Of a stretch of DNA of 64,000 bases, positions 50,781 to 59,037 are shown piece after piece. The notes under the pieces were generated by a model. That model did not search any database. It was given only the letters and a program-made list of their open reading frames with translations, and was not told where the DNA came from. This DNA is from Saccharibacillus soli. Lineage in GTDB: Bacteria; Bacillota; Bacilli; Paenibacillales; Paenibacillaceae. The DNA lies in NCBI GenBank assembly GCA_002189105.1, contig NIOB01000003.1, positions 496,001 to 560,000 of the forward strand, in the 5' to 3' direction. The position numbers and the translations under genes were made by a program. Numbering within the stretch: position 1 is the first letter of the stretch; the number at the start of each line of letters is the position of its first letter.

Positions 50781-53487
50781 CTTCGTTGCTCCTCTTCTCA
50801 TCGTCTTCTTCCAAGGCAGCCTTACGCTGCTTCATCTGTTCCGGCGATTCGGGAAGGGGCAGGGAGACCGTGACAATCGTACCGGATCTCCCATCCGCCC
50901 TGGACTCCGCCTGGATCTCTCCGCCATGCAGATCGACAATCCCTTTACAGATCGCAAGTCCCAATCCCGTGCCGGATACCTGCTGGGTCGCGCCTGAACG
51001 ATAGAACTTTTCAAAAATCCGCGCTTCTTCTCCCGTTGTCAGCCCCGGACCTTCGTCCGAAATACGGATCGTCAGCCTGCCGTCTGCTGTCTGGGCTTCA
51101 ATTCCAATCTCACTGCCATCCGGCCCATATTTGATCGCATTGCCCAAGATATTACCTAACACCTGCTCCAGAAGCACCTCATCCCCGCGCAGCATAGGTA
51201 GATCGTCAGGGATCGAAACGTTTAGCTGGCGGCGGCTGAGCAGATCCCGCACCTGGGACAGGGATACACCGATCAGATCCTGCACATCGCACCATTCGCG
51301 GCGCAGCGTCAGCATCCCACTCTCCAGCCTTACCATGCCCAGCAGGTTCTGTACCAGACGGTTCATTCGCATGGCGCCCCCCCGAATCGTCTCCAGCAGT
51401 TCCATGCGATCCTGGGGAGAAAACAGTTCATCATTTTCGATCAAGCCTGTCGCCGAGCCAATAATCGTCGCAAGCGGCGTGCGCAGCTCATGGGAGACCG
51501 AATCCAGGATCGCCGTACGCAGCCGCTCTGATTCGGCAGTGAGATGCGCCAGCTTGGCTTCCTCCGCCAGCTTGAAGCGGGCAATCGCAGCCGCAGCCAG
51601 ACCGCATAAGGCTTGAAGCAGCCTGCGCTGCTCACCGCTTAATCGGTCTTCGGCACCATCTGCCCGGCGCGGAAGACGAATGGCCAGCACACCGTAAGTC
51701 CGATCCTCCGTGCGCAGCGGCATGTACAGACCCGGCAGCTCACGAAGTGTCGCGGAGCCACGCCCGGCCTCTTCGCCGTCTTCATACACCATGCGCACGA
51801 CAACCTCCTCTTCGCGCGTCCGCTCCCCATTGTCCATGGACTGTGCCAGCGCGGAAGTATGGACGCGGCGCAGGACGCCGGATTCATCCGGCAGATATAC
51901 CGACGTCTCCGCTCCAATCGTCTGCGCCAACTGACGCGTCACCCCATCCAATAGAGACGAGACATCAGCTACGTTCCCGATCTGTCGGCTGAACGCATAT
52001 AGCGAAGCCGTATGTGCTTCGCTCTGCCGCGCCTCCTGCGCCTGCTGCTTGAGCCGCCCTGCCAGCGTAGCCGTAAGTCCAGCTACACATAGATAAACGG
52101 CAAACGAGATCAAGTATCGAAGATCAGCCACCGTAAAGCTCAGTTCCGGCTCAATGAAAAAGAAGTCGAAGGTTAGCACACTGATTCCCGCTGCATAAAG
52201 GGAAGGCCCAAGTCCTCCGTACACCGCACTCAACAGCACGGGGAACAAAAAGATGAGCGCAATGTTGACGATCTCCAGCACACCAACGTACTGATACAGC
52301 AGCAGGGTCAGCAGCGCGGTGAACAACGTAATGAACCCATAAAACATCCAGCGCGGCTGCCGATCTCCCCGCAGGATGACCCGGCTGGTCTCCTTCTGTT
52401 CACGACTTGCAGATAGGGTCTCGGAATCATTGGGTACTACGCGGATGTGAACGCCGCGGCTGCTGCGGATCAGCTTCTCGGCCAGCGTCCCGCGCAGCCG
52501 AACCCCAAATCGGGAACGCAGCGTCTCCCCCACGATAATCTGCCGGATATTATGGGACTGGGCGAAGCGAAGCAGCTCCTCTTCGACGTGCCGCCCTTCC
52601 AGGATGACCGTCTCAGCGCCCAGTTCCTGCGCCAGGCGCAGATTGCGTTCAGGATCACTCTGTCTGTTCATTCCGATCGCCAGCGGTCGCTCGGGCGTCC
52701 GTACATGAACCGCCACCCACCCGGTCTTGAGCGCCGCAGCCGTTCTTCGTCCGATCCGCAGCAGTTCCTCCGTTGATGGACTCGGGCCAATGGCCACCAG
52801 CACCTTTTCCGCTACAGGCCATGGGCCAACATTGCTGCCTCCGCCCTCGCTGCGACGACCCTTGAGATAGGCATCCAATCGGCTGTCCATCTGTTCGGCT
52901 GCAAACCGAAACAGCATCTCGCGCAGTGCAGACAGAGCGCCCTCATCCACGCTGCGAAGGGCGCTTCGCCGTATGATCTCGTTAGGAGGCGCATCGGCAA
53001 TCCGCAGCACGTCCGCTTGTTCGACAAACGCATCCGGCACCGTCTCGGGCAGATTCCGCCCCATAATGCGTGCAGCTAACGTGTTTAGACTCTCCACATG
53101 ACCGATATTCAAAGCGGCGTATACATCCACACCGTTATGCAGCAGCGTCTCGACATCCATGTATCTCTTCGTCCGCAGCGAACGACCTGAATTACGGGCT
53201 TCCAGTCGATCGACCACGACCAGCTGCGGCCTCAGCTCCAGCAGCCGCTCCATATCGAGATCCCCGCCGCTCTCCGGTGCAGGCGGCAGGGATGCTTGTT
53301 CAAGAAGTTCCCGGGTATCCCGATAATGCGCTTCAGCCCCGGATACCGCGCAGCGCACGGATGTGCCCGCAGAAGCTTCCCTAATCGCTGCACGCAGCAT
53401 GGCCTGGGTCTTGCCCGAACCGGGCGCCGCGCCCATAAACAACGTCAATTTTCCCCTGCGCAGTTCATTTTCTTCCACCTGTCTCAT
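50770..53487 (-). CDS. kdpD: KdpD sensor histidine kinase with degenerate N-terminal motif
   Basis: Full-length turgor/potassium sensor kinase, 905 residues (start at 53487, AGGAGT upstream). Order: KdpD ATP-binding domain (GAAPGSGKT near 20), USP-like domain (about 215-335), four membrane helices (about 380-480, LTFDFFFIEPELSF), GAF-like region, HisKA with SVSHELRTPLATI near 664, and HATPase with DEGPGL and GTGLGLAICKGIV. The Walker B part, usually VDELAHTN, reads VDRLEARN, so the N-terminal domain seems altered. It is followed by kdpE. A separate protein with two further KdpD N-terminal modules lies at the end of the divergent kdp operon. Confidence 0.94.
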   Translation of the reverse strand: MRQVEENELRRGKLTLFMGAAPGSGKTQAMLRAAIREASAGTSVRCAVSGAEAHYRDTRELLEQASLPPAPESGGDLDMERLLELRPQLVVVDRLEARNSGRSLRTKRYMDVETLLHNGVDVYAALNIGHVESLNTLAARIMGRNLPETVPDAFVEQADVLRIADAPPNEIIRRSALRSVDEGALSALREMLFRFAAEQMDSRLDAYLKGRRSEGGGSNVGPWPVAEKVLVAIGPSPSTEELLRIGRRTAAALKTGWVAVHVRTPERPLAIGMNRQSDPERNLRLAQELGAETVILEGRHVEEELLRFAQSHNIRQIIVGETLRSRFGVRLRGTLAEKLIRSSRGVHIRVVPNDSETLSASREQKETSRVILRGDRQPRWMFYGFITLFTALLTLLLYQYVGVLEIVNIALIFLFPVLLSAVYGGLGPSLYAAGISVLTFDFFFIEPELSFTVADLRYLISFAVYLCVAGLTATLAGRLKQQAQEARQSEAHTASLYAFSRQIGNVADVSSLLDGVTRQLAQTIGAETSVYLPDESGVLRRVHTSALAQSMDNGERTREEEVVVRMVYEDGEEAGRGSATLRELPGLYMPLRTEDRTYGVLAIRLPRRADGAEDRLSGEQRRLLQALCGLAAAAIARFKLAEEAKLAHLTAESERLRTAILDSVSHELRTPLATIIGSATGLIENDELFSPQDRMELLETIRGGAMRMNRLVQNLLGMVRLESGMLTLRREWCDVQDLIGVSLSQVRDLLSRRQLNVSIPDDLPMLRGDEVLLEQVLGNILGNAIKYGPDGSEIGIEAQTADGRLTIRISDEGPGLTTGEEARIFEKFYRSGATQQVSGTGLGLAICKGIVDLHGGEIQAESRADGRSGTIVTVSLPLPESPEQMKQRKAALEEDDEKRSNEDGK

Positions 53488-53606
53488 GTCAGCACTCCTG
53501 TTGGCTGTACGCCTGCTTATCTTCCTTTGCCTCAAGTATAAGTCACCGAACGAATCAATAGCCAAATTCTTGCTTGAAAGAGGCATAAAAAAGACATAAA
53601 GATCCT

Positions 53607-53645
53607 GTAAAAACGCGTAAAAATAGCGTAAAAATTCACGAAAAA
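53607..53645. promoter_or_regulatory. phased A-tracts / repeated TTTTTAC motifs, candidate KdpE sites
   Basis: GTAAAAA recurs at 53607, 53617 and 53628, and GAAAAAT at 53640. The spacing of 10-12 bp is close to one helical turn, so the DNA should be curved. On the minus strand this reads as repeated TTTTTAC, similar to the T-rich/TTTACA core known for KdpE sites. It lies 120-160 bp before kdpD and about 290 bp before the divergent operon. Confidence 0.5.
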
Positions 53646-53809
53646 TCGAGTTATTCAGAGAAATACGGAGTATTCGAGACTATTTATCTTTTAAAAACGG
53701 AACAAACAACCTCTACAGCAGCAGAGCAGCGCTGAACGTCTTCTGTTCATTTTACAGCAAGCGCAGGCCGGAATAAGATACGAGACGTGAATCAAGCATC
53801 CGGGCGGCC

Positions 53810-53904
53810 GGAGGCTGGGGCTGATTCGATTCCGAAGTGAGAACGAAATCGACAGCCTCAGCCTCCGCTCACACATGATCCAATCGTTTCTCACCGAGTG
53901 GATC
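53810..53904 (+). other. structured leader of the kdp operon
   Basis: A long interrupted hairpin pairs GGAGGCTG-G-GGCTG-ATT-CGATT (53810-53831) with AATCG-A-CAGCC-T-CAGCCTCC (53847-53866). A second hairpin has GATCCA (53877-53882) and TGGATC (53899-53904). No T-run follows, so this is not a simple terminator. The conserved bases of the c-di-AMP (ydaO) riboswitch, found on kdp genes of other Firmicutes, were not seen. Class unknown. The rest of 53488-53936 holds no gene. Confidence 0.55.
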
Positions 53905-53936
53905 AGCCGCAACCTTTAACGAATCAGGAGTCTGAT

Positions 53937-54374
53937 ATGAACACCTACCCTAACGTTCATGACCTCAATATTCATGACATGGATTCCGGCTACATTCTAT
54001 TGACTGTCCCGTCCGCAAACCGCGCAGCCGCCAAGTTCCTGCTGGCCCTGGAGGAGCACGGAATTCCAGCCGCTGTGCTGACTGACAACCGCCTCGAACG
54101 CGATCGCTGGGAAAGGCAGGGCTTGCCCACACTATGGTGTCCGGATGCCGAATCCGACAACTCGGAGCTGCCTTCATTCCCCGTGCGAGCGGTCTATGTA
54201 TTCGAGGATACGCTGCGCCATACATGCAGCTACCTACAGTTTGCGGCTGAACGAGTGGGTGCACCCATTTATGTCATCGCCCAGAACGCCGTTTCGATCA
54301 AATTGTATAAACGGTGGGGCGCTTCCTATGTCTTGTGTACCCATTCCGACGATGTGGATTTCCTGATTCCCTGA
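53937..54374 (+). CDS. unknown protein with RCK/TrkA-N-like pattern, leads kdp operon
   Basis: Soluble protein of 145 residues, start at 53937 (AGGAG 6 nt upstream). The sequence alternates strands and helices like a small Rossmann fold: YILLTVPSANRAAAKFLLAL, then GIPAAVLTDNRLERDRWERQ, then VRAVYVFEDTLRHTCSYLQF and a final strand-turn KLYKRWGASYVLCTHSDDVD. The last part resembles the GAxxV end of TrkA-N (RCK) domains, but the glycine-rich nucleotide loop is absent. It lies 47 bp before the kdpF region. A role in potassium or nucleotide sensing is inferred from fold likeness and place only. Confidence 0.7.
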   Translation: MNTYPNVHDLNIHDMDSGYILLTVPSANRAAAKFLLALEEHGIPAAVLTDNRLERDRWERQGLPTLWCPDAESDNSELPSFPVRAVYVFEDTLRHTCSYLQFAAERVGAPIYVIAQNAVSIKLYKRWGASYVLCTHSDDVDFLIP

Positions 54375-54421
54375 CCGGCTCTGCTGATCCCGATAACTTT
54401 TACACCAAAGGAAGGTTGAAG

Positions 54422-54529
54422 ATGGTCGATATTCTGATGATTGCCTTACTCGCCTTGATGACGCTGATTGTACTGGGCCTGTCCGTCTGGTCCGGAAAAG
54501 TCGCCTCGGAAGGAAGTGAACGCGGATGA
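54422..54529 (+). CDS. 35-residue single-pass membrane peptide
   Basis: Starts after AAGGAAGG with ATG at 54422. It has one hydrophobic helix (MVDILMIALLALMTLIVLGL) and a short polar tail ending SEGSERG. The stop overlaps the kdpF start by 4 bp (ATGA), so it is translationally coupled. It may be a second KdpF-like stabilising subunit or a regulator of the complex. No family is recognised. Confidence 0.65.
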   Translation: MVDILMIALLALMTLIVLGLSVWSGKVASEGSERG

Positions 54530-54606
54530 CCTGGCTCCTAGCGGGTATCGTCGCCCTGCTGTTCCTGTATCTCTGTTATGCCTTGATTCATCCTGAGAAG
54601 TTCTAA
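54526..54606 (+). CDS. kdpF: KdpF small subunit of potassium ATPase
   Basis: Peptide of 26 residues, MTWLLAGIVALLFLYLCYAL then IHPEKF, matching the KdpF signature YxxYALxxPEKF. Single membrane helix that stabilises the KdpABC complex. It is placed 15 bp before kdpA. Confidence 0.9.
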   Translation: MTWLLAGIVALLFLYLCYALIHPEKF

Positions 54607-54621
54607 TTTGGAGGAGATTTC

Positions 54622-56295
54622 GTGACTACAATCAGCATCATCGCCATCCTTGTTACGCTGCTGATCGTCGTGGCGCTTGCCAAGCCGGTCGGCTTGTATC
54701 TGGCCGCCGCGTTTGACTACGGTTCCAGCAGCCGATTAAACCGGGTCTTCGGGCCAGTCGAACGGCTCATCTACCGCATCAGCGGCGTCCGTGAAGAGAA
54801 TCAGAGCTGGAAGACTTATGCCGCTTCGCTCATTGGCAGCAATGCCATCATGATCTTTATCATTTATCTGGTGCTGCGCTTCCAGGGTATGCTGCCGCTG
54901 AACCCGGCCGGCATTGCGAATATGGAACCTTCACTGGCCTTTAATACCGCAGTCAGCTTCATGACCAACACCGACCTCCAGCATTACAGCGGTGAGAGCG
55001 GTGTATCGTATCTGTCACAGATCAGCGTCCTGGTATTCGCACTGTTTGTCTCCCCGGCGACTGGCCTGGCACTGGTCATGGCCTTCATTCGGGGACTGAC
55101 GGGCAAAGCGGCAGGGAACTTCTTCGTGGATTTGATTCGGGCGCTAACGCGCGTTCTGCTGCCAGTGGCCTTCGTCTCCGCTCTGCTCTTTGTATTCATG
55201 GGCGTGCCGCAGACCTTTGAACCGGCTGCCGCAGCAACGACGCTTGAAGGTGCCCAGCAGACCATCGCCAGAGGACCCATCGCTTCGTTCCTCGCCATTA
55301 AGGAACTGGGCAACAACGGCGGCGGATTCCTCGGCGTCAACTCGGCTCATCCGTTTGAGAACCCAAATGGTCTAAGCAATCTGCTTCAGATCCTGCTCAT
55401 GATGCTGGTGACTACTTCGCTGCCTTTTGCCTATGGCAAAATGGTTGGATCGCTCAAACAGGGACGTATCTTGTTCGTCTCCATGCTCGTTATGCTGATC
55501 GTCATGACCGGCATCTCGCTGACCGCCGAAAGCGCGGGTAACCCCGTCTTGAATGCACTGGGTGTGCAGCACAGCCAAGGCTCCATGGAGGGCAAAGAAG
55601 TTCGTCTGGGTGAAGCACAATCCGCCTTCTATTCGGTCATCACCACGGCTGCCGAGACCGGCGCCGTCAACAACATGCACGACACACTGACACCCATCGG
55701 CGGTCTGGTACCGCTGGCCAACATGATGCTGAATACCGTCTTTGGCGGCATGGGCGTCGGATTTGTCAACGTACTGATGTACGCGATCATCGCCGTGTTC
55801 CTGTCCGGTCTGATGGTTGGACGTACCCCGGAATTCCTCGGACGCAAGATCGAAGGCAAGGAGATGAAGCTGATCGCCGTCACGCTGCTGGTGCAGCCTT
55901 TCCTGATTCTCGTTCCGACAGCAATCGCCCTGGCGACCCATCCCGAGACTATCTCGAATCCGGGCTTTCATGGACTTACACAGGCGCTTTATGAATTTAC
56001 ATCGTCTGCGGCCAATAATGGTTCGGGCTTTGAAGGATTGGGCGATGCCAACACGTTCTGGAATATCTCGACGGGTATCGTCATGTTCCTCGGCCGCTAC
56101 ATTTCAATGGTGACGCTGCTCGCAGTCGCCGGTTCGCTTGCGATCAAGAAGCCGATTCCGGAATCGTCGGGTACGTTCCGTACCGATACGGCGATGTTCG
56201 GCGCGGTATTCGTCGGCATCGTGCTGATCGTGGGCGCTCTGACCTTCTTCCCGGCTGTGGTACTGGGGCCGATTGCCGAACAGCTGACGCTCTAG
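54622..56295 (+). CDS. kdpA: potassium-transporting ATPase subunit A
   Basis: Channel-like K+ selectivity subunit, 557 residues, GTG start after GGAGGAGA. It contains the four degenerate selectivity-filter loops of the SKT superfamily: FNTAVSFMTNTDLQHYSGES, NNGGGFLGVNSAHPFENPNG, TAAETGAVNNMHDTLTPIGG and SSAANNGSGFEGL. About ten membrane helices. Usual length for the family. Confidence 0.97.
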   Translation: MTTISIIAILVTLLIVVALAKPVGLYLAAAFDYGSSSRLNRVFGPVERLIYRISGVREENQSWKTYAASLIGSNAIMIFIIYLVLRFQGMLPLNPAGIANMEPSLAFNTAVSFMTNTDLQHYSGESGVSYLSQISVLVFALFVSPATGLALVMAFIRGLTGKAAGNFFVDLIRALTRVLLPVAFVSALLFVFMGVPQTFEPAAAATTLEGAQQTIARGPIASFLAIKELGNNGGGFLGVNSAHPFENPNGLSNLLQILLMMLVTTSLPFAYGKMVGSLKQGRILFVSMLVMLIVMTGISLTAESAGNPVLNALGVQHSQGSMEGKEVRLGEAQSAFYSVITTAAETGAVNNMHDTLTPIGGLVPLANMMLNTVFGGMGVGFVNVLMYAIIAVFLSGLMVGRTPEFLGRKIEGKEMKLIAVTLLVQPFLILVPTAIALATHPETISNPGFHGLTQALYEFTSSAANNGSGFEGLGDANTFWNISTGIVMFLGRYISMVTLLAVAGSLAIKKPIPESSGTFRTDTAMFGAVFVGIVLIVGALTFFPAVVLGPIAEQLTL

Positions 56296-56368
56296 AGAAG
56301 CGAAGCGGCAGCCGGATCTCAGACTCATCGAATCCCTCATTCAACTTAGGAAATGGAGACGCTGATTT

Positions 56369-58399
56369 ATGGATAAGAAAAAAAGCATGCTGAGCGGCGA
56401 GATTGCGAGCAGCGCCCTGAAGCAGTCGTTCGTGAAACTCGATCCGCGGATTATGATCCGCAACCCGGTCATGTTTGTCGTGGAGATCGGCTTTCTGGTG
56501 ACCCTGCTGTTGTGCGTGCTGCCGAACGCGTTCGGTGGTACCGTACCCCGCTGGTTCAATATCGTGACGACGATCATTCTGCTGCTGACGCTGCTGTTTG
56601 CGAATTTTGCCGAAGCGCTGGCTGAAGGTCGGGGCAAGGCACAAGCGGATTCGCTGAAAAAAACCAAAAAAGACATCAGCGCCAATAAATTAAGCAGCAG
56701 CGGTGCGATCAAGACCGTGCCGGCTTCCGAACTGCGCAAAGGCGATTTCGTCGTCATTGCCGCAGGCGAATTGATTCCGGGCGACGGCGAAGTGGTGGAA
56801 GGGCTGGCTTCCGTTGACGAATCAGCCATTACGGGCGAATCCGCTCCGGTTATCAAGGAAGCGGGCGGCGACTTCAGCTCCGTCACCGGCGGCACCAAGG
56901 TCGTCAGCGACCGAATCAAGGTGCGTATCACCGCCGATCCCGGCGAATCGTTCCTCGATCGGATGATCTCGCTCGTCGAAGGCGCCAAGCGCCAAAAGAC
57001 ACCCAACGAGATCGCGCTGAATACGGTATTGGTCAGCCTGACCCTAATCTTCCTGATCGTCGTCGTCACGCTGCCGTTCCTGTCGGACTTTCTGAATATC
57101 CAGATGGAGATTCCGATTCTGATTGCCCTGCTCGTCTGCCTGATTCCGACGACAATCGGCGGTCTGCTGTCCGCGATCGGGATTGCAGGTATGGACCGGG
57201 TCACGCAGTTCAACGTCCTCGCCATGTCGGGTAAAGCCGTGGAAGCTTCCGGTGACATCAACACCATCATCCTCGACAAGACCGGCACGATTACCTTCGG
57301 CAACCGGATGGCCAGCGAATTTGTTCCGGTGCGTGGCATCCGCGAAGAAGAGATTGCCTACTGGGCAGCGATCAGCTCGCTCAAGGACGAGACGCCGGAA
57401 GGCCGTTCCGTATTGGAACTCATGAAGAAAAACGGCTTCTCTTATGAACAAGAACTTGGAGAAGGCGGCGAATTTATCGAATTCAAAGCCGAGACCCGCA
57501 TGAGCGGCATCGATCTCAAGGATGGCCGCACCGTACGCAAAGGCGCCGTGGATGCCGTCAAGCAGTGGGTTCGCTCACAGGGCGGTTCCATTCCGGATGA
57601 TCTCGACGCATCCAGCAGCGCCATTGCAACGGCGGGCGGCACACCGCTGGCTGTCGCGGTAGACAGCCGGATCTACGGTCTTATCTATCTCAAGGATACC
57701 GTGAAGCCCGGCATGAAAGAGCGCTTCGAGCAGATGCGCCGCATGGGCATCAAGACGATCATGTGTACCGGCGACAATCCGCTGACGGCGGCTACCATCG
57801 CCCGCGAAGCGGGCGTGGATGACTTCATCGCCGAGAGCAAGCCGGAAGACAAGATCGCGGTCATCCGCCGCGAACAGGCGGAAGGCAAGCTGGTCGCCAT
57901 GACCGGCGACGGAACCAACGATGCGCCTGCCCTCGCGCAGGCTGACGTAGGGATCGCCATGAACAGCGGCACCGTTGCGGCCAAAGAAGCCGCCAACATG
58001 GTCGATCTGGATTCTGACCCCTCGAAGATCATCGAGGTAGTCGCCATCGGCAAGCAGCTGCTCATGACGCGCGGCGCCCTGACCACCTTCAGTATCGCCA
58101 ACGATGTCGCCAAATATTTTGCCATCATTCCGGCCATGTTCATGATCGCCATCCCGCAGATGCAGAGCTTGAACATCATGCGTCTGGATTCGCCGCTGTC
58201 CGCGATTCTGTCCGCGCTGATCTTCAACGCCATCATCATTCCGCTGCTGATCCCGCTGGCGATGCGCGGCGTCGCCTACAAGCCGATGAGCACCAGCCGT
58301 CTGCTGGGCAAGAACCTGCTGATCTATGGATTCGGCGGCATCGTCGCTCCGTTCATCGGCATCAAGCTGATCGACCTTGCGGTGCAGCTCTTTATTTAA
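56369..58399 (+). CDS. kdpB: potassium-transporting P-type ATPase subunit B
   Basis: Catalytic P-type ATPase, 676 residues. The phosphorylation motif DKTGT lies near residue 303, the actuator motif is [10 protein letters not shown], the nucleotide-binding KGAVDAV and the hinge [20 protein letters not shown]. It also has the family's [15 protein letters not shown] membrane segment. The start follows GGAGA and is 73 bp after kdpA. Confidence 0.97.
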   Translation: MDKKKSMLSGEIASSALKQSFVKLDPRIMIRNPVMFVVEIGFLVTLLLCVLPNAFGGTVPRWFNIVTTIILLLTLLFANFAEALAEGRGKAQADSLKKTKKDISANKLSSSGAIKTVPASELRKGDFVVIAAGELIPGDGEVVEGLASVDESAITGESAPVIKEAGGDFSSVTGGTKVVSDRIKVRITADPGESFLDRMISLVEGAKRQKTPNEIALNTVLVSLTLIFLIVVVTLPFLSDFLNIQMEIPILIALLVCLIPTTIGGLLSAIGIAGMDRVTQFNVLAMSGKAVEASGDINTIILDKTGTITFGNRMASEFVPVRGIREEEIAYWAAISSLKDETPEGRSVLELMKKNGFSYEQELGEGGEFIEFKAETRMSGIDLKDGRTVRKGAVDAVKQWVRSQGGSIPDDLDASSSAIATAGGTPLAVAVDSRIYGLIYLKDTVKPGMKERFEQMRRMGIKTIMCTGDNPLTAATIAREAGVDDFIAESKPEDKIAVIRREQAEGKLVAMTGDGTNDAPALAQADVGIAMNSGTVAAKEAANMVDLDSDPSKIIEVVAIGKQLLMTRGALTTFSIANDVAKYFAIIPAMFMIAIPQMQSLNIMRLDSPLSAILSALIFNAIIIPLLIPLAMRGVAYKPMSTSRLLGKNLLIYGFGGIVAPFIGIKLIDLAVQLFI

Positions 58400-58414
58400 T
58401 GGAGGAGAATATTT

Positions 58415-58984
58415 ATGCGAATCATATGGGTTACGCTGCGCACAACTTTTACGGTAGCGATCGTCTGCTGCCTCGTGTATAACCTGGCGGTCTGGGCAGT
58501 TGCCCAGGCTGCCGCCCCCGGCAAAGCCAACGGGAGTCTGATCGAAAATGCCGAGGGACAGGTCGTTGGCTCCAAGCTGATCGGCCAGAACTTCACGGAA
58601 CCCGGCTATTTCCACGGTCGTGTATCCAGTATTGACTATGAAGCCAATGGCTCAGGAAGTCCGAACTATGCACCGTCCAATCCTGAACTTCTCAAACGGG
58701 CGGAAGCTTCCATCGCGGCATGGAAAACCGAAAATCCGGATGTCCCGGTCTCCGAGGTACCCATCGACCTGATTACCAACTCCGGTTCCGGCCTTGATCC
58801 GCAGATCAGCCCGCAGGCCGCTGAAGCCCAGGTTCCACGCGTCAGCAAAGTCACCGGAATCTCGGAAGATGATCTTCGCCAGATGATTGAAGACCACACC
58901 CAGGGGCGTTCACTCGGTCTGTTCGGTGAACCCGCCGTCAATGTGCTGGAGCTGAATCTCGACGTTCAGGCGGCCCGGAAGTAA
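58415..58984 (+). CDS. kdpC: potassium-transporting ATPase subunit C
   Basis: Single-pass chaperone subunit, 189 residues. N-terminal helix ([20 protein letters not shown]), then [17 protein letters not shown], and the conserved [20 protein letters not shown] followed by [18 protein letters not shown] lies 16 bp after kdpB. Confidence 0.96.
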   Translation: MRIIWVTLRTTFTVAIVCCLVYNLAVWAVAQAAAPGKANGSLIENAEGQVVGSKLIGQNFTEPGYFHGRVSSIDYEANGSGSPNYAPSNPELLKRAEASIAAWKTENPDVPVSEVPIDLITNSGSGLDPQISPQAAEAQVPRVSKVTGISEDDLRQMIEDHTQGRSLGLFGEPAVNVLELNLDVQAARK

Positions 58985-59037
58985 GCCGGGTTGGAATAGC
59001 CTCCAACTCGCATCTCTTCGGAAGGAAGACGATTGTT

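Noticed and set aside
53650-53936. c-di-AMP (ydaO) riboswitch before the kdp genes
   Set aside because: Looked for its conserved loops and did not find them; only unassigned hairpins are present.
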